The position numbers and the translations under genes are program-made. DNA of 64,000 nt from Cyanoderma ruficeps (lineage: Eukaryota > Chordata > Aves > Passeriformes > Timaliidae): NCBI GenBank assembly GCA_008694505.1, contig VZDJ01000033.1, positions 4,241,745 to 4,305,744 of the forward strand. Direction: 5' to 3'. Every line of letters begins with the position of its first letter. The first letter of the stretch is position 1. The notes under the pieces are model-generated. The model was given only the letters and a program-made list of their open reading frames with translations. It searched no databases and was not told the DNA's origin. Below, one piece after another: positions 1 to 11,491 of the stretch.

Positions 1-849
1 AGTCTCCATCACTTGGGCAAACAACACAGCCAAATGATCATTATTACTTTTCTACACTAGCTAGATGGCAGCAAAGCTGAAGAGTTCTTTAGTTTTCATG
101 TGGCTTGGAAAACTTGAGAGCAGCAGAAGTGAATAAGGACCAGGGACTCAGTGTAGGGCAGGTAAGTACAGACATGATCACACATGACAGACCTCTCATC
201 CCATGCAGTGCTCTTCTTACCTTCACTGCTGGTCTCTGACTGGTGGACTAAGACGACTTTTTCCCTTCCTGGCTGGAAGGCTGGGCTGAGAGTTGAAAAA
301 CAAGGGAGGAGGCAGACAGGAGAGAGTCTGACTGAATCCATCCCCCAAAAAAGCAGCCATTTGAAAAGCAATTTGCTTTTTTATGTCATGGTTGGGGCAG
401 GTAAATGAAAGACTGTTGTAGCAACAAGAAGTTCTTTGCTGAGCTGCTTTGTTTCAAATTTCAGGTTCGTAGATACAGTCACTGTCAAGAGAAACTCCTC
501 TGACACTGATGAAGGAGCCTGTACATCGCTTTTTAAAGGTCTATACTCCTGGCACATTGTTTTTACCAAAAACCCACTAATGTGGCTTAAAAGTGTACGA
601 TGATATCAAGAATACAGACGACATCTGAGAATTTGCAGTGCAAGAAATCCTGGACACCATTCTGCACGTTTAAAGCTTCACACTCAGAGGGGTCCTCAAT
701 GCTGATTCTTTTGCATTCATATGCATAGTTCCTCCTTTACCTACTAACAGGGAAGCTCTCTCTGCATCCTCTTTCTCAACAAAGACAGTCCTGGAGTCAC
801 TTTCTCCTATGCCTTCTGGAAGCCATTAGGGATCCAGCATCTCCCAGAC

Positions 850-945
850 CCCCTGGTGTAGTGGAAGGCCTCCCTGCTCATGGCAGGGGGTTGGAACAAG
901 ATGAGCTTTAAGGCACCTTCGACCCAAACCATCCTGTGGCTCTAC
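850..945 (+). mobile_element. CR1 LINE 3' tail fragment
   Basis: It carries the typical sense 3' end of avian CR1: a GTGGAAGG..CTCCCTGC block, CATGGCAGGGGGTTGGAAC, then a pyrimidine-rich CCTTC-GACCCAAACCATCCTG ending. It is 5'-truncated and diverged. Confidence 0.8.
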
Positions 946-1489
946 AAAACCTCATCGAAATCAGCTATTGAAATCAGCCAAACTGTTAAAACTCACGAGT
1001 TGTAGCAGTTTGTGAGACAAAACCACACACCCATAAGCAACCTGTTCACCCTGATCTCTTTCCTTCAGGCCACAACCACCATACCCAGGCCCTGAGCACA
1101 ACAGGTCAGTTCCATTTCACCACCTGACCCTGCTCCAGCCCTCCAAACACACAGACAGACTGTTCCTGCATCTTTGCCATTCCCAGAGAGTTTACAAGTC
1201 AAATCTCACCCTGCACTGTAACACAGTCAGCCTGGAACTGGCTGTCCAGGCTTTGCAACAGGAGATGCCTCCCTGCCTTGAGACAAACCAGACAGAGCTG
1301 AACAGCCCCCTCGGGCCATGTCTGCACAGCTGGTGTGGCTCTCAAGTGGGATCCCTGGCACAGAAAGCTAAGCTGGCACGAATTCCAACACAGCTTTATC
1401 AGTAAAGCTGCAGTGAGTGGCCAGCTGGTTGCTAACAAGGCAGCTAACCTATTTCCTTGGGCTGGGGAACACTTCCCGCAGAAAGCATG

Positions 1490-1582
1490 AGAAAAAAACC
1501 CCAAAAAACCCCAAACAAGCAAACAAACCAACGCCTCAAAACAAACACAACCCCCTCCCCCCCAAACAAATCCCCACACAAA
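1490..1582. repeat. A/C-rich low-complexity tract
   Basis: A run of CAAA, CCAAA and CCCC words with almost no G or T on the plus strand. It produces spurious G/W/F-rich open frames on the minus strand. No other function is visible. Confidence 0.7.
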
Positions 1583-1863
1583 ATCCCTGAGTCTTCAAAG
1601 TGTGGGGTCTGCAGCACTAACTGGGCAGTTCCCTGAAGTTCTTCCTTCAGCACAGCTGCTCACTTGGGATTAAATCATCATCATCATCAGGTTCTGGTAA
1701 TTAAGGAGCAGGCTCACTCAGCATATTCTGTCCATATTTAAGTACAGAAGGTGACTTTATACTCTGCTGCTCTGCACTGAGAGTTGCATCCCTTCAGGCA
1801 CTTTGCTGATGCTCTCCCCAGCAAACCAGTAAAATATTTCTGGCACTGATGAGCACCAGCTCC

Positions 1864-4850
1864 ATCACAGAATATCCTTGAGTTGGAAGGGACCCGTCAG
1901 GATTGAGTCCAACTCCTGGCCCTGCACCAGACATCCCAAGAATGACACCACATGCTGGAGAGCATTGTCTGAACACTTCTTGAACACAGGCAGGCTCGAC
2001 GCTGTGACCACTTCCTTAGACAGACCAACCATCCTCTGGGTGAAAAACCTTTTCCCAGTGTCTGACTTAACCTCCCCAACTCAGCTTCCTGCCCTTTCAT
2101 CGAGTTCTGTCAATGGTCATGAGAGTGAAGAGATCAGAACCTGCCCCTCCACTTGCCTGTGTGAGGATGTTCAGAGCACAGTGAGGTCTGACCTCAGTCC
2201 CCTCCTCTCCAGCTTGAACAAACCAGGTGCCCTCAGCCACTCCTCACAGTGCCTCTCCAGACCCTTCCCTAACTTCGTGGCCTCCTTCAGACACTCTCCA
2301 ATACCTTCATGCCTTTTTTATACTGTGGTGCCCCAAGCTGCCCCCAGGCCTCAAGGTGAGGATGCCCCATCACAGAGCAGAGCAGGACAATCCCCTCCCT
2401 GGCCCATCTGGTAATGCTGGGCCTGATGTCTCCCAGGACCAGGGATGTCCCTCCTGGCTGCCAGGACACTGCTGACTCCTATTGAACCTGCCATGGACCA
2501 GGACCTCCAGGTCCCTTCCCACAGCTGGTCTCCAGCCCTAACCCTATCCCTGTCCATACACACAGCCAGGGTTGCCCTGCCTTAGGTGCAGAATCCAGAA
2601 CTTGGCCTTGTTAAAGCCCACATAGCTGGTGACTGTCTATCTCTGATTTGCAGAGGTGTCTCCACCCTTGAGGGAAGTGACAGCTCCTCCCAGTTTGGTG
2701 ATGGCTGTGAACTCACTCAGTATTCCTCCAAGTTGTTAATGAGGACGCTGAAGAAAACAGGGCTGAGGATGGAGACCTGTGGAACCCCACCAGTGACCGG
2801 TGCCAGCCTGGTGTCACCCCAGTCACTGTCACCATTGAGCCTGATCCATGAGCCAGCTCCTCACCCATCGTGTAACACATTCATCCAGCTGTGGGATGGA
2901 CATTTTGTCCAGAAGGATCCTGTAAGAGACCCTGTAAGAGACAGTACCAAAAACTTTGCCGAAGTCCAAAAAGGCTCCACTGCCCAGCTTTCCTGGATCA
3001 ACCAGAGGGGTTACCCTGTCACAGAAGGAAATCAGGTTCCACAAGCAGGACTTTCCTCTCAGGAAGCTGTGCTGGCTGTGACTGATGCCTGCATTGTCCT
3101 CTAGGTGTTTTTTAATACTTCTCAGAATAATCTTTTCCATGATTTTACCAGGCACTGAATCGGGACTGCCAGGTCTGTTGTCTCTGGAGCTCTCCTTCTT
3201 AAAAATCAGGACAACACTCACCAGCTTCCACTCAGCCTCTGTGGATTCCCAAGACTGCTCAAAAATCAATCATTGAGACAGGCATTGAAATTACATCAGC
3301 AGCTCCTTGGGGATCCTTGGATGAATCCCATCAGGCTCCACAGATTTATAGGGATTCAGCTGGAGCAGCAGATCCTGCACAACTTCTAGGTCAACTGGGA
3401 GTTGATCATTCTCATAGTCATAGTCCTCCAGCTCACGGCACTGACATCCATTATCCATTTGAAGACAGAGGCAAAGAAAGCATTAAACACCTTTGCCTTG
3501 TCCCTGTCCCTGTTTGTAAGGCGACTACCCTCATCCTGGAATGGGGCAATGTTATTTCTAAACTGCTTTTTGCCATTTATATATTTGAAAAAAACCCATT
3601 TTTATTCTTCTCTGCAGTTCTGGCAGCTTCAACTCCAACTGAGCTTTGCCTGTATGAATTTTCTCCCAACAGTGAGGAGCAGCATCTCTGTGTTCTTCTC
3701 ATGTCACCTGACCTTGCTTCCACTGGGCACACACCTTCCTTTCCATCTGATTTCCAAGAGAAATCCCTGATCAGCCAAGCCAGCCTTCTGCCTCACCTGC
3801 TTGACTTCTGACATTTAGGAATTGCTGTTCCTGTGCCCTCAGGGTATCAGAAATGATGTTTAAAAGTGACCAGCACTGACAGACCCCAGCACCTGCAAAA
3901 CATTTCCCAGGGGATCTTACTCACTAATTCCCTGAGCAGCCTGAGGTCTGCTCTGCACATGGCCAGAGCTGAAGTTTTTCTGGTACTTTTCCTCCTGTCA
4001 CCAGAGATTTTAAACTCAATGGCTCCGTGGTGACTGTGGCCAAGTTGGCCCCAATGTTCACTTTGCTCATGAGATCCTCTCTGTTGACAAGCAGGAAATC
4101 AAGACCATCTTTCCAAGTCAGCTCCCTGAGGACCTGTTCCATGCAGGTGTTTTTAGGAACCTTCTGGGCTGGGTTGTACCAGCTGTGGGATGCTCCCAGG
4201 TAATTTCTGGCAGGTTGAAGCTCCCTGAGGCAATTGACTTGGAATCGTCCCTTAGTTCCTCGAGGAATAATTTGTCAGTGTCATCATCCTGGCTGGGAGG
4301 TCCAGAGTAGACTCCCACAGTGAAATCCACATTATTTGTTTGCCCCTTGATTCTTATCCAAAGGCTCTCAGCTGTGCTATTGCCAATTGTGAGCTCCAGA
4401 CACTCCAATCTTTATTACCTACAGTGCCACCCTTCTGCCTCTCCTGCCCTGCCTGTCCCTCCTGAGGAGCCTGGAATTGTCCATCAGGGCACTCCAGTCA
4501 CAGGGAAAACTCCCATTAGGTTTTATTTATGCCAATGATGTCAGATCTCTGGACTGCACCAAAGCTTTGAGCTCCTCCTCACTGGTCCCTCATGCTGAGT
4601 GTATTAAAGCAGAGATATTTCTGGTGTGGCACATTGTAGCCAACACCTGGTGAAGCTGATTGAGGGATCCCATTAGTGCTCCTCTTCTCAAGTTCAGGCA
4701 CTCCAGCCCATCGCTCTTCACTGGTGATCCTGGCTTTATTCCTTTCTCCTTTCCAAGCTAATTTAAGGACCTATCAACAAACCCTACCAGCTCCTGTGCT
4801 AGAACTTTCTCCCCCAAGAAAAATGTATCCCACCAGGTGTCAGCAGATCA
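1864..4850 (-). mobile_element. Old CR1 LINE with endonuclease and reverse transcriptase remnants
   Basis: Read on the minus strand, three blocks occur in the order expected for CR1 ORF2. An AP-like endonuclease remnant lies at 4408-3924 (VGVYSGPPSQDDDTDKLF and ITWEHPTAGTTQPRRFL are recognisable). A reverse transcriptase remnant lies at 3269-2829 (PGKIMEKI, SQHSFLRGKSCLWNLISF, FGKVFGTV corresponding to the family FDKAFDTV region). A 3' UTR ends near 1864 in the antisense CACAGAATATCC..TTGGAAGGGACC tail. The frames are interrupted and no active copy is implied. The 5' boundary near 4850 is uncertain. It is about 3 kb, far longer than the other CR1 pieces in the window. Confidence 0.8.
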
Positions 4851-7800
4851 GGTGTTGAACAGATCATCCCATGTCTGCTCCAAAAGCTGGGAATGTGGTT
4901 ATAGTCACAAATGTTCCTGCTGTAGACTCAGTAATTAATTTCATAGCCAAGTGCCAAGGTGGTAATGCTTCAGTGCCTGTAGTCACTGCAAGAGTTCTGC
5001 TTTACAAAATACACAAAAAATATTTTTTAAATTATACTCTATTATGAGAAACCAAACACCCTACCTGAGCTCAGTCTCTCTCGAGTTTTCCTTAGTTTGC
5101 TGTTTCATTGCTTCCTAGCTGCAAGCTGGGTTTTTGTTGTGAGTCATTGCCGACTCACTGCAAAATTAAACGCTTAATGCACAAACTCTATAGACTATTA
5201 GGTAAAAAAACCCTAGAAAGAACAAGACAATCCCACTGAAAAACACCCCATCAGCAGTGCAAAAAGTCTTGTCTCCTCCCTTCCAACTACTTTTCTCTCC
5301 AAGGGGGAAGTCAAAGAGCCACCTTCCTCAACCAAGTCCCAAAGCTGGCGAGCCTGCACGCTGCCTGGTCCCATGCTGAGCACAAAACAACTCACCTCCC
5401 ACCCAAGTGTTCAGGCCACAGTAAAGTCTTAGCCAAGGTATCTTATCTCAAGATACCTTCTGCCATGGATTCAGCCTCAATGCACACACATTTCTACTCC
5501 TTACCTCACTTTATAGCTCCCTTGTTCTTTGTAACACCCATCCTATGGACCAGCTTTCTACCCTGGCCATTCCCATCCCAGACAGGGCACCAAAAAATCA
5601 CAAGCAGCACCTGCTGTCTCAGAACAAAAGCAGTTTTCTTCCAAAATCTAGCTCCCAGTTAACATGCACCTGCCAGGCTAGCAGTGCCTGCCCTGGTGGA
5701 GGCAATTCCCCTGCCAGCACATCTCTGTGGCCCATCAGACACATTTAATTTTCAAGCTGAACTGGACACCAGCCCGTTGGTGGTCCAGTCCCTCTCAGAC
5801 AGGTGAAAGCACAGCTCATCCATCCATGCACAGCCCCACTTCTCATTGCCAGCCAGGAATGGGATGTTGCTATTAGTTTTCTGCAACATGAATGGGCAAC
5901 ACCACTTCAGGCCCCACAGACCAGGCCTCAGGACTCCACCTCATTAAGTGCTCCGTCCTTCTGCTGGCCCCAAAGTTCGCCAACTATGCTTCATTTGCAT
6001 GTAAACAGTACTGTAAATGACCCCATTTCTACACTGGCTTTGCACAGACATTCAAAGACAAATCCAAGCCAGATTTCCCACAGATTCCTAACAGAGTTCT
6101 AACCATTTTTCACATGAACTCATTCTGCAAACTCTCCTGCCTTTAATGTGACCTTCACGAAAACAGACACGCAGCATGGAAGAGGCTCCTCATACTCCCA
6201 AGCAGCTGAATTCTAAGACCTTTACCTCTCTGGTGAACACAGAAACTCGAATCCCATGCAAACCTACCTGTGTTTGCTCCATGCCCAGCCATATTCGCAG
6301 ATGTTCTGCTATTTGCTCTACCTGCAGCCCCCCCTGCCCCAGAAAGTGCTCTGCGCAGGGTGGTAAGATGGCTATGAGGGAAGTGAGCTCATTTTTGGGT
6401 AAGACACTGATCCTGCTGCCTGCTGGGAGATGTAGTTTTACAACCAGACCCAACTGGGGCACGGCAAGAGGAGCTCATGCTGGGGAAGGAGCTGCTGGGA
6501 TCTCCTGTCGGAGCGAGCACAGCTGATGCAGCAGAGCTGTGAGACCTTCATGCAGAACAAGATGGTCAAACAGTGCTGTTAGAACAGCCATGCCTTCCCC
6601 AGGACACATCCCTGGCTTCTTGCTGGCTTTCCCTCATTCCTCCTGGTGCATCCTGCCATCCTCCAGAAGCTACATCAACCCTGTACACCGTGCCTAACCA
6701 CGCTCATCTGCCAATGGCATCGCTCAGCCTTTGGTCCATGCACCTCATGAAACAGGAGGAAATATTTTCCTACCAAACAAACACCTAAATTCAAAGTTTA
6801 GGTGGAAAAGGCCACCATGGCAGCTGTGGTGTGTCAGAGACAGCCTGGGGCTTCTCCTAAACCAGTCAATCCTCCTGATGAGACAGGTTGGGAAATACCA
6901 GTGGAGCACATGGTGACAGCTGGAGCTGGGAGCCACTTGCCCAGCCTGAGTCACCGGGCCTCAAGCGTGGCTGGCAGTGCTGTGCAGCACTCCTGCAGAA
7001 ACCTGCTCCTCCCAGCCGGCTGCAGCCTGGACACGGCCAGCAGAAATTCATTTGTCTCATTAGAGAAAAGTATGTGAGAACTAGCACTGAAATGAAGTCC
7101 TGCTGAGTGGGTGTGGGCCTAAAGTTCATTTTTCGTGCTCAGGATTTTGTGGAAACAGCTGAACATGAGGGATGCAGACAGGTAAGAACCTGCACGATCA
7201 GTCCAGTCAGGTACTTATACTCAAGGAACTGCCTTTAGCAGAAAAAAATATGCAGGCTCAGGCTCACAGCTAAAACCATCACCTCAACCACACATCAGAT
7301 GAGTTGGGACAACTGAGACACGGCTACTAACAAAGACTATTATTAACCTAATGTGTTACCTGACTGTACTTTTATGAAAATGAAAAGCCTTTCTTCACTC
7401 AGCTTTGTATTACGGTACAACTCGGTGTCTGGGCATGAACCAGACACTGCCTGGCAGCAGCTGGCTGCACTTCATCAGCTGTTTTCACTGTCATAAACTA
7501 TCACTACGAGCACACAAAAAAGACTCCAAAACAGAAAGGCACCAAAATGAAGCTAAATTTAAAAAAAAAAAAATTAAAAAAAGCCAGTCAGCCACCAACA
7601 AACCCTTTAAAAATGTTCCCAGCCAAAGGGGCCCATATAAAATTCCCAAGCTACAATTGCCAAAATGGTTCATTTTCACACACTGATCTCCAGTTTTGTT
7701 GATAAAAGATGGAGGAATGGCTAATGAATTGGTCAATTCTTCAAGAAAAATTACATTTCCCCTTATAACATAGAGCATGTCACTCATATATTAAGAGCAT

Positions 7801-9375
7801 CTTCTGCAAGAACACAAAACTTTCACTTCTCAAAGACGTATGTATAAACATACTAATCTTGGGGAAATGGAGAAAAATCATAGTGCTTACCAGAATAAAG
7901 AAAACCATCCTTAAAGATACTCTTTCTGCAAATAGTATCTCAGTGAAGCTATTCCAACAAAGGCAGACACCTTTTTAAATATATATTGAAATAAATATTT
8001 CATATACATACATAAATATATATATGAATGATAAGTATGGAACCCTAAATTTGTATTCAGTTATTTTCTTTAGTTTGACACCTAAACAACAAAAAAACAC
8101 AGAGCAGAAGGTACAAACAAGACTATGCTGATTTCCCAGGGGGAAAACTTTTCCCCCCTCTACCCAAATAAAAGCGTGAGTTTTCCTATACTTTGAAAAA
8201 TTGGATACATGTGGGAAAAGTACTGCTGGATGGTGACCTTCATGAATTTTTTTAGGGTCTACTTTCCTCCTCAGTGAGGAGGCCGGCCGTGCTGCAACAG
8301 CCTGGGAAAAGTGCCTGTCTATGCCAACATTACCTTTCTGACTGCCCAACAGCTCCAGAAGAAGCCATGAAGTTTTTCTCCTCAAGGAAAGGTGAGGATT
8401 AGCCATTGGGAGACACCCAACCCTCCACAGGTGATGACTTCTCCAAGCAAGCTCCACATCACAAATCTTTCCCAGGGCAACCCAATGTTTTCCCAGCAGG
8501 AACACACACACCACCATTGGATGGTCCTCAGCTCTTGCCCTGAAATGCACCTTGCAACCACAGTCACTGTGCACAAATTCTACATTAAAAGACACTATTT
8601 TTATTTTTTTTGCAGAAAGGGTTATGGCTCAATTTGACTTTTAGGTAACAAACTTTTTCATGACCTGATCCCTCACTGAGTTCCCCTATGCTTTCAGGTG
8701 CTTAATTACTATTTTTGTAATTGACGGAGAAGCATTTTCCATCATTCCCTGCTTTATTATGTTTACGGACTTCTGCCTTCCAAGGGAGGAAAGCACCAAA
8801 GCAAACACAGACATTTGCTCACAAATCATGACCTCAATGTACATCATGACATTGTCATATTTGATACCTCCCACCTCACTTACACTTCCTGTATCCTGAG
8901 TGCAGTATATGAAATCCAGTATCAAAACTATTTGTTGTGCCACTGAGGACAATAACAGCTTTCCCAGATACCTGCTGCTAGGACAGCTCATTAACACACC
9001 AGATACCAGAAAAAAAAAAATCACAGGCACGCTCCAAAGGAAGAAGGAAAGTCCTAACAGGAGCCACCGCATCACAAACAAGTTAAAATAATCCAGAAAG
9101 AAAATGAATTTATCAAGAGAGTCGCCCGCAACACCACAACCTAAATTCCCATTCAACATCTGTGAAAGGTTATGTGTATAAGAATTAACTTGTGTGCCCA
9201 CTGAGGGAAATCTTTAAACTGTATCCACTGGTTTTATACAAGCTGCTACTTCTCCTTCCCAGGATGTCCCTTTCTCACACCTTTTCCCCATCACGGCTTT
9301 ACAGCCTCCAACTTAAACGGCCCCTTAAGAAAACAGGGAATTCCACCTCAGCGCAGCACCCCTGGGAATACTGAC

Positions 9376-10532
9376 CACAGTCCTGGGATATCAGGCTGTT
9401 CAAGTAAGGGAAACTGTTCCGCTTCATTTCATCCAGCTTCTCCTTCAGCTTCCTGACCTGGCTGTCAGAGCGGCTGACCCTCTGCCTCAGAAGTTTCAGC
9501 TCTCCGTTCTTCTTCTCCACCTGCTCCCGCAAGCAGCACACCTGGCTCTTGCTCTGGCGGGAGGAGAAGCAGTACGAGTGCAGGGAGTCGATGAGCTTGC
9601 AGGCCCCCGAGGCCGACATGATCACCTCGTTGATGGACATGGGGTTGGCGTCCGTGTCACCCTTCCGCCCCAGCACGGCCTCGGTGGCGGGCCGGGGGGT
9701 CAGGTCTGCCGGGGACGCCGACAGGCCCTGCGAGGGTTTCTGGGGGGTGGCGGTGAGGGACGACGTCGGGGACACTTCTGTGACGGCCTTGTCGTGCCCC
9801 GAGAGGTGGCTGCTGCAGCTCGGTTCCACGTCTCTCTTTGGCCTTTTCCTTTCTAGCTGCTCTTTGGGGAGAGACGGCCTCTCCCTGGCGTGCTTGGAGG
9901 AAAAGCTGTACGAGTGGAGGGAGCCGATGAACTTGCAGGCACCGGAGGCAGGAGGGGTGAAGTCGTCCACCGACACGCCGCTCCTGTCTGCCACCCAGCT
10001 CCCCGCCCAGCCGCCCCTGGCACAATCCTCCACAGGAGACCTCTCCGGCTTTTTCTGCGCCCCAGGCTTCGCCCCCAAATGATCACCTAACGTCCTTCTC
10101 CGAGGGCTGTCCAGCTGGCTGTGGAGGGCCTTTTCCTCCTCGGGCATCAATCCTATTTCCTCTTGCAGAGCGGCCTCCTCCATCTCCTTCGTCCCTTGCA
10201 TCACCATGAGGTCCTGGCTGGGAGACGGGGTCCTGTGTGCTACCTCACCGCCTCCTTCCCGCGGGGCCTCCCCATCCCGCACCGGCACCTGCCTGGCTAT
10301 TTTCCTTCGGCTCCTGACATAATCCAGCTTGTCGTGTTTCTTCTCCACCAGCTGGAAGATGGTAGGGACAGCAGTGGGCTTCAGCGAGCGGTGCCGGTCT
10401 TCCAGCCGCTTGGAAAAACTGTCTTTGGTGAAGTGCTCGCTGCAAAGGAAGGAATACTTGGTGGGAGTCCAGTTGTCTCTCTGAACAGCTTTCAGCCACT
10501 GAATTAAGCGCTTTGAATCCTTCAGAGGGAAT
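9376..10532 (-). CDS. THAP4: THAP4 coding exon 2 (large)
   Basis: The acceptor TTTTTTTAG lies at 10539-10533 on the minus strand. The exon carries the rest of the THAP domain, the disordered linker and the coiled coil. The frame stays open to about 9299, but after ..NSLISQDCG it loses resemblance to THAP4, so the donor is placed at GTCAGT (9375). Confidence 0.85.
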
Positions 10533-11491
10533 CTAAAAAAAGGAACAGACAAAACCCGCTGAAAAATAAGCCATGTTTTGGAAATCAGAAGGTTGGTGCT
10601 TCAAGAATAACGGAGCCATAGAATCATAGAACTCTTGAGGTTGGAAAAGACCTTTAAGATAACCAAGGCGATGGTTGGGTTTAGGAGATCTTTGGGAAAC
10701 TTGTGTTTTGGTAAGTTACACTCATTTATGAATTAAGTTACACTCATTTATGAATTAAATTACACTCATTTAACAATTATTTCACTTTGGGCTGAAATAT
10801 CTGATACTCATTCACTGCGCCAACAGCTCAACTTCACAAAAAGCACAGGACTAAAAGGTGTTGTTTCCATTCTCATCAGCAATCGATCCATTATTCTGTC
10901 AGCCCCACGAGGAACAGCCTGTCTACAAGGAAGGGGGACGTGACCACCACCAAAACACCCAGCTCAGCCAACACGCTGCCCAGCGCTGCCTCCGTAACCC
11001 GGGTGCTTCCTACACCGGGTGTGTTTAATAACATTTAATTAGGTGTAGAAATGCCCGGAGTGGAAGAAAGCCCCTGAGCAGAGGAACCAGTCACTTCATC
11101 CGTTTGCAATGGGACTCCCGAGACAGGGACCTTCCCCGGGGACTCACCGCCGGCAGCATCCCCAGCGAGGGATGAGGAGGAGGACGGGCCGCGGGGGGCA
11201 CAGACTGGGGGACAGGCCAGGAAGGGCCCGGGCCCCGTGGCAAGGGGCGCTCCCGCTGCCCGGCCGGGGCTGGAGGATCCGGGAGCCCCGAGCCGGTTTC
11301 CCCTGCGGGAAACAAAGGGCAGCTGCTGCCGTGAGGGCCCGGCGGGGGGAGCGGGACAGGGGCGCGGGCGGCCCGGTCGCGGCACTCGCGGCGGGCCGGG
11401 CGGGCCGCCCTTACCTGTGGAAGGAGACGGCGCCGCGGCGCGCCTTGCCCTGCCGGTTGGAGCAGTTGGCGGCGGCGCAGCAGATCACCAT
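9376..11491 (-). CDS. THAP4: THAP domain-containing protein 4 (5' part, exons 1-2)
   Basis: Coding exons on the minus strand are 11491-11415 and 10532 to about 9376. The start is the ATG at 11491, giving MVICCAAANCSNRQGKARRG, the first half of a C2CH THAP zinc-binding domain. Exon 2 continues it with FPLKDSKRLIQWLKA, the W-x-P and CSEHF elements and an AVPTIF box, so the THAP DNA-binding domain spans about residues 1-90. A long low-complexity linker follows with two copies of an SGACKxIxSLHSYxFSS motif, then a Lys/Glu/Arg-rich probable coiled coil (LREQVEKKNGELK...LKEKLDEMK). Family knowledge: the full protein ends in a nitrobindin-like heme-binding domain linked to peroxynitrite chemistry; those exons are not in the window. 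The exon 2 donor (GTCAGT at 9375) is my estimate. It shares a CpG-rich promoter with ATG4B. Confidence 0.93.
10618..10668 (-). mobile_element. CR1 3' tail fragment in THAP4 intron 1
   Basis: ATAGAATCATAGAA followed by GAGGTTGGAAAAGACCTTTA is the reverse complement of a CR1 3' end with its octamer repeats. Only about 50 bp remain. Confidence 0.8.
10713..10772. repeat. 22-bp tandem repeat, about 2.7 copies
   Basis: The unit AAGTTACACTCATTTATGAATT occurs at 10713 and 10735, with a partial third copy at 10757. It lies in THAP4 intron 1 and is AT-rich. Confidence 0.85.
11415..11491 (-). CDS. THAP4: THAP4 coding exon 1
   Basis: 77 nt encoding the first 25 residues plus two bases, with the Cys pair of the THAP zinc site. 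The donor is CACAG|GTAAGG on the minus strand at 11414. The split Arg codon (AG|A) continues in exon 2. Confidence 0.92.

Larger units (their letters stand above)
1..9375 (-). other. THAP4: THAP4 intron 2 (partial), no exon found
   Basis: This stretch lies downstream of THAP4 exon 2 on the minus strand. I looked on the minus strand for the C-terminal nitrobindin-like exons of THAP4 (motifs such as SWMLGTW or EEVHISH) and did not see them, so they probably lie beyond base 1. The stretch holds CR1 remnants at about 850-945 and 1864-4850, an A/C-rich low-complexity run around 1490-1580 and an A-rich run at 7560-7580. Open frames here, such as the 206-codon one at 7975-8595, lack any recognisable domain. 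Intron status is inferred from gene order. Confidence 0.6.

Noticed and set aside
1878..3104. Plus-strand open frames across the CR1 element
   Set aside because: They are antisense to the CR1 ORF2 remnant. The minus-strand translations carry the recognisable endonuclease and RT motifs.
7975..8595. Minus-strand open frame of 206 codons in THAP4 intron 2
   Set aside because: No domain, no splice-site logic, and it ends in AT-rich sequence translated as an Ile/Tyr/Phe-rich run. Treated as chance.
9549..10082. Plus-strand open frame of 177 codons
   Set aside because: It is the antisense shadow of THAP4 exon 2. The minus-strand frame has clear homology and this one has none.
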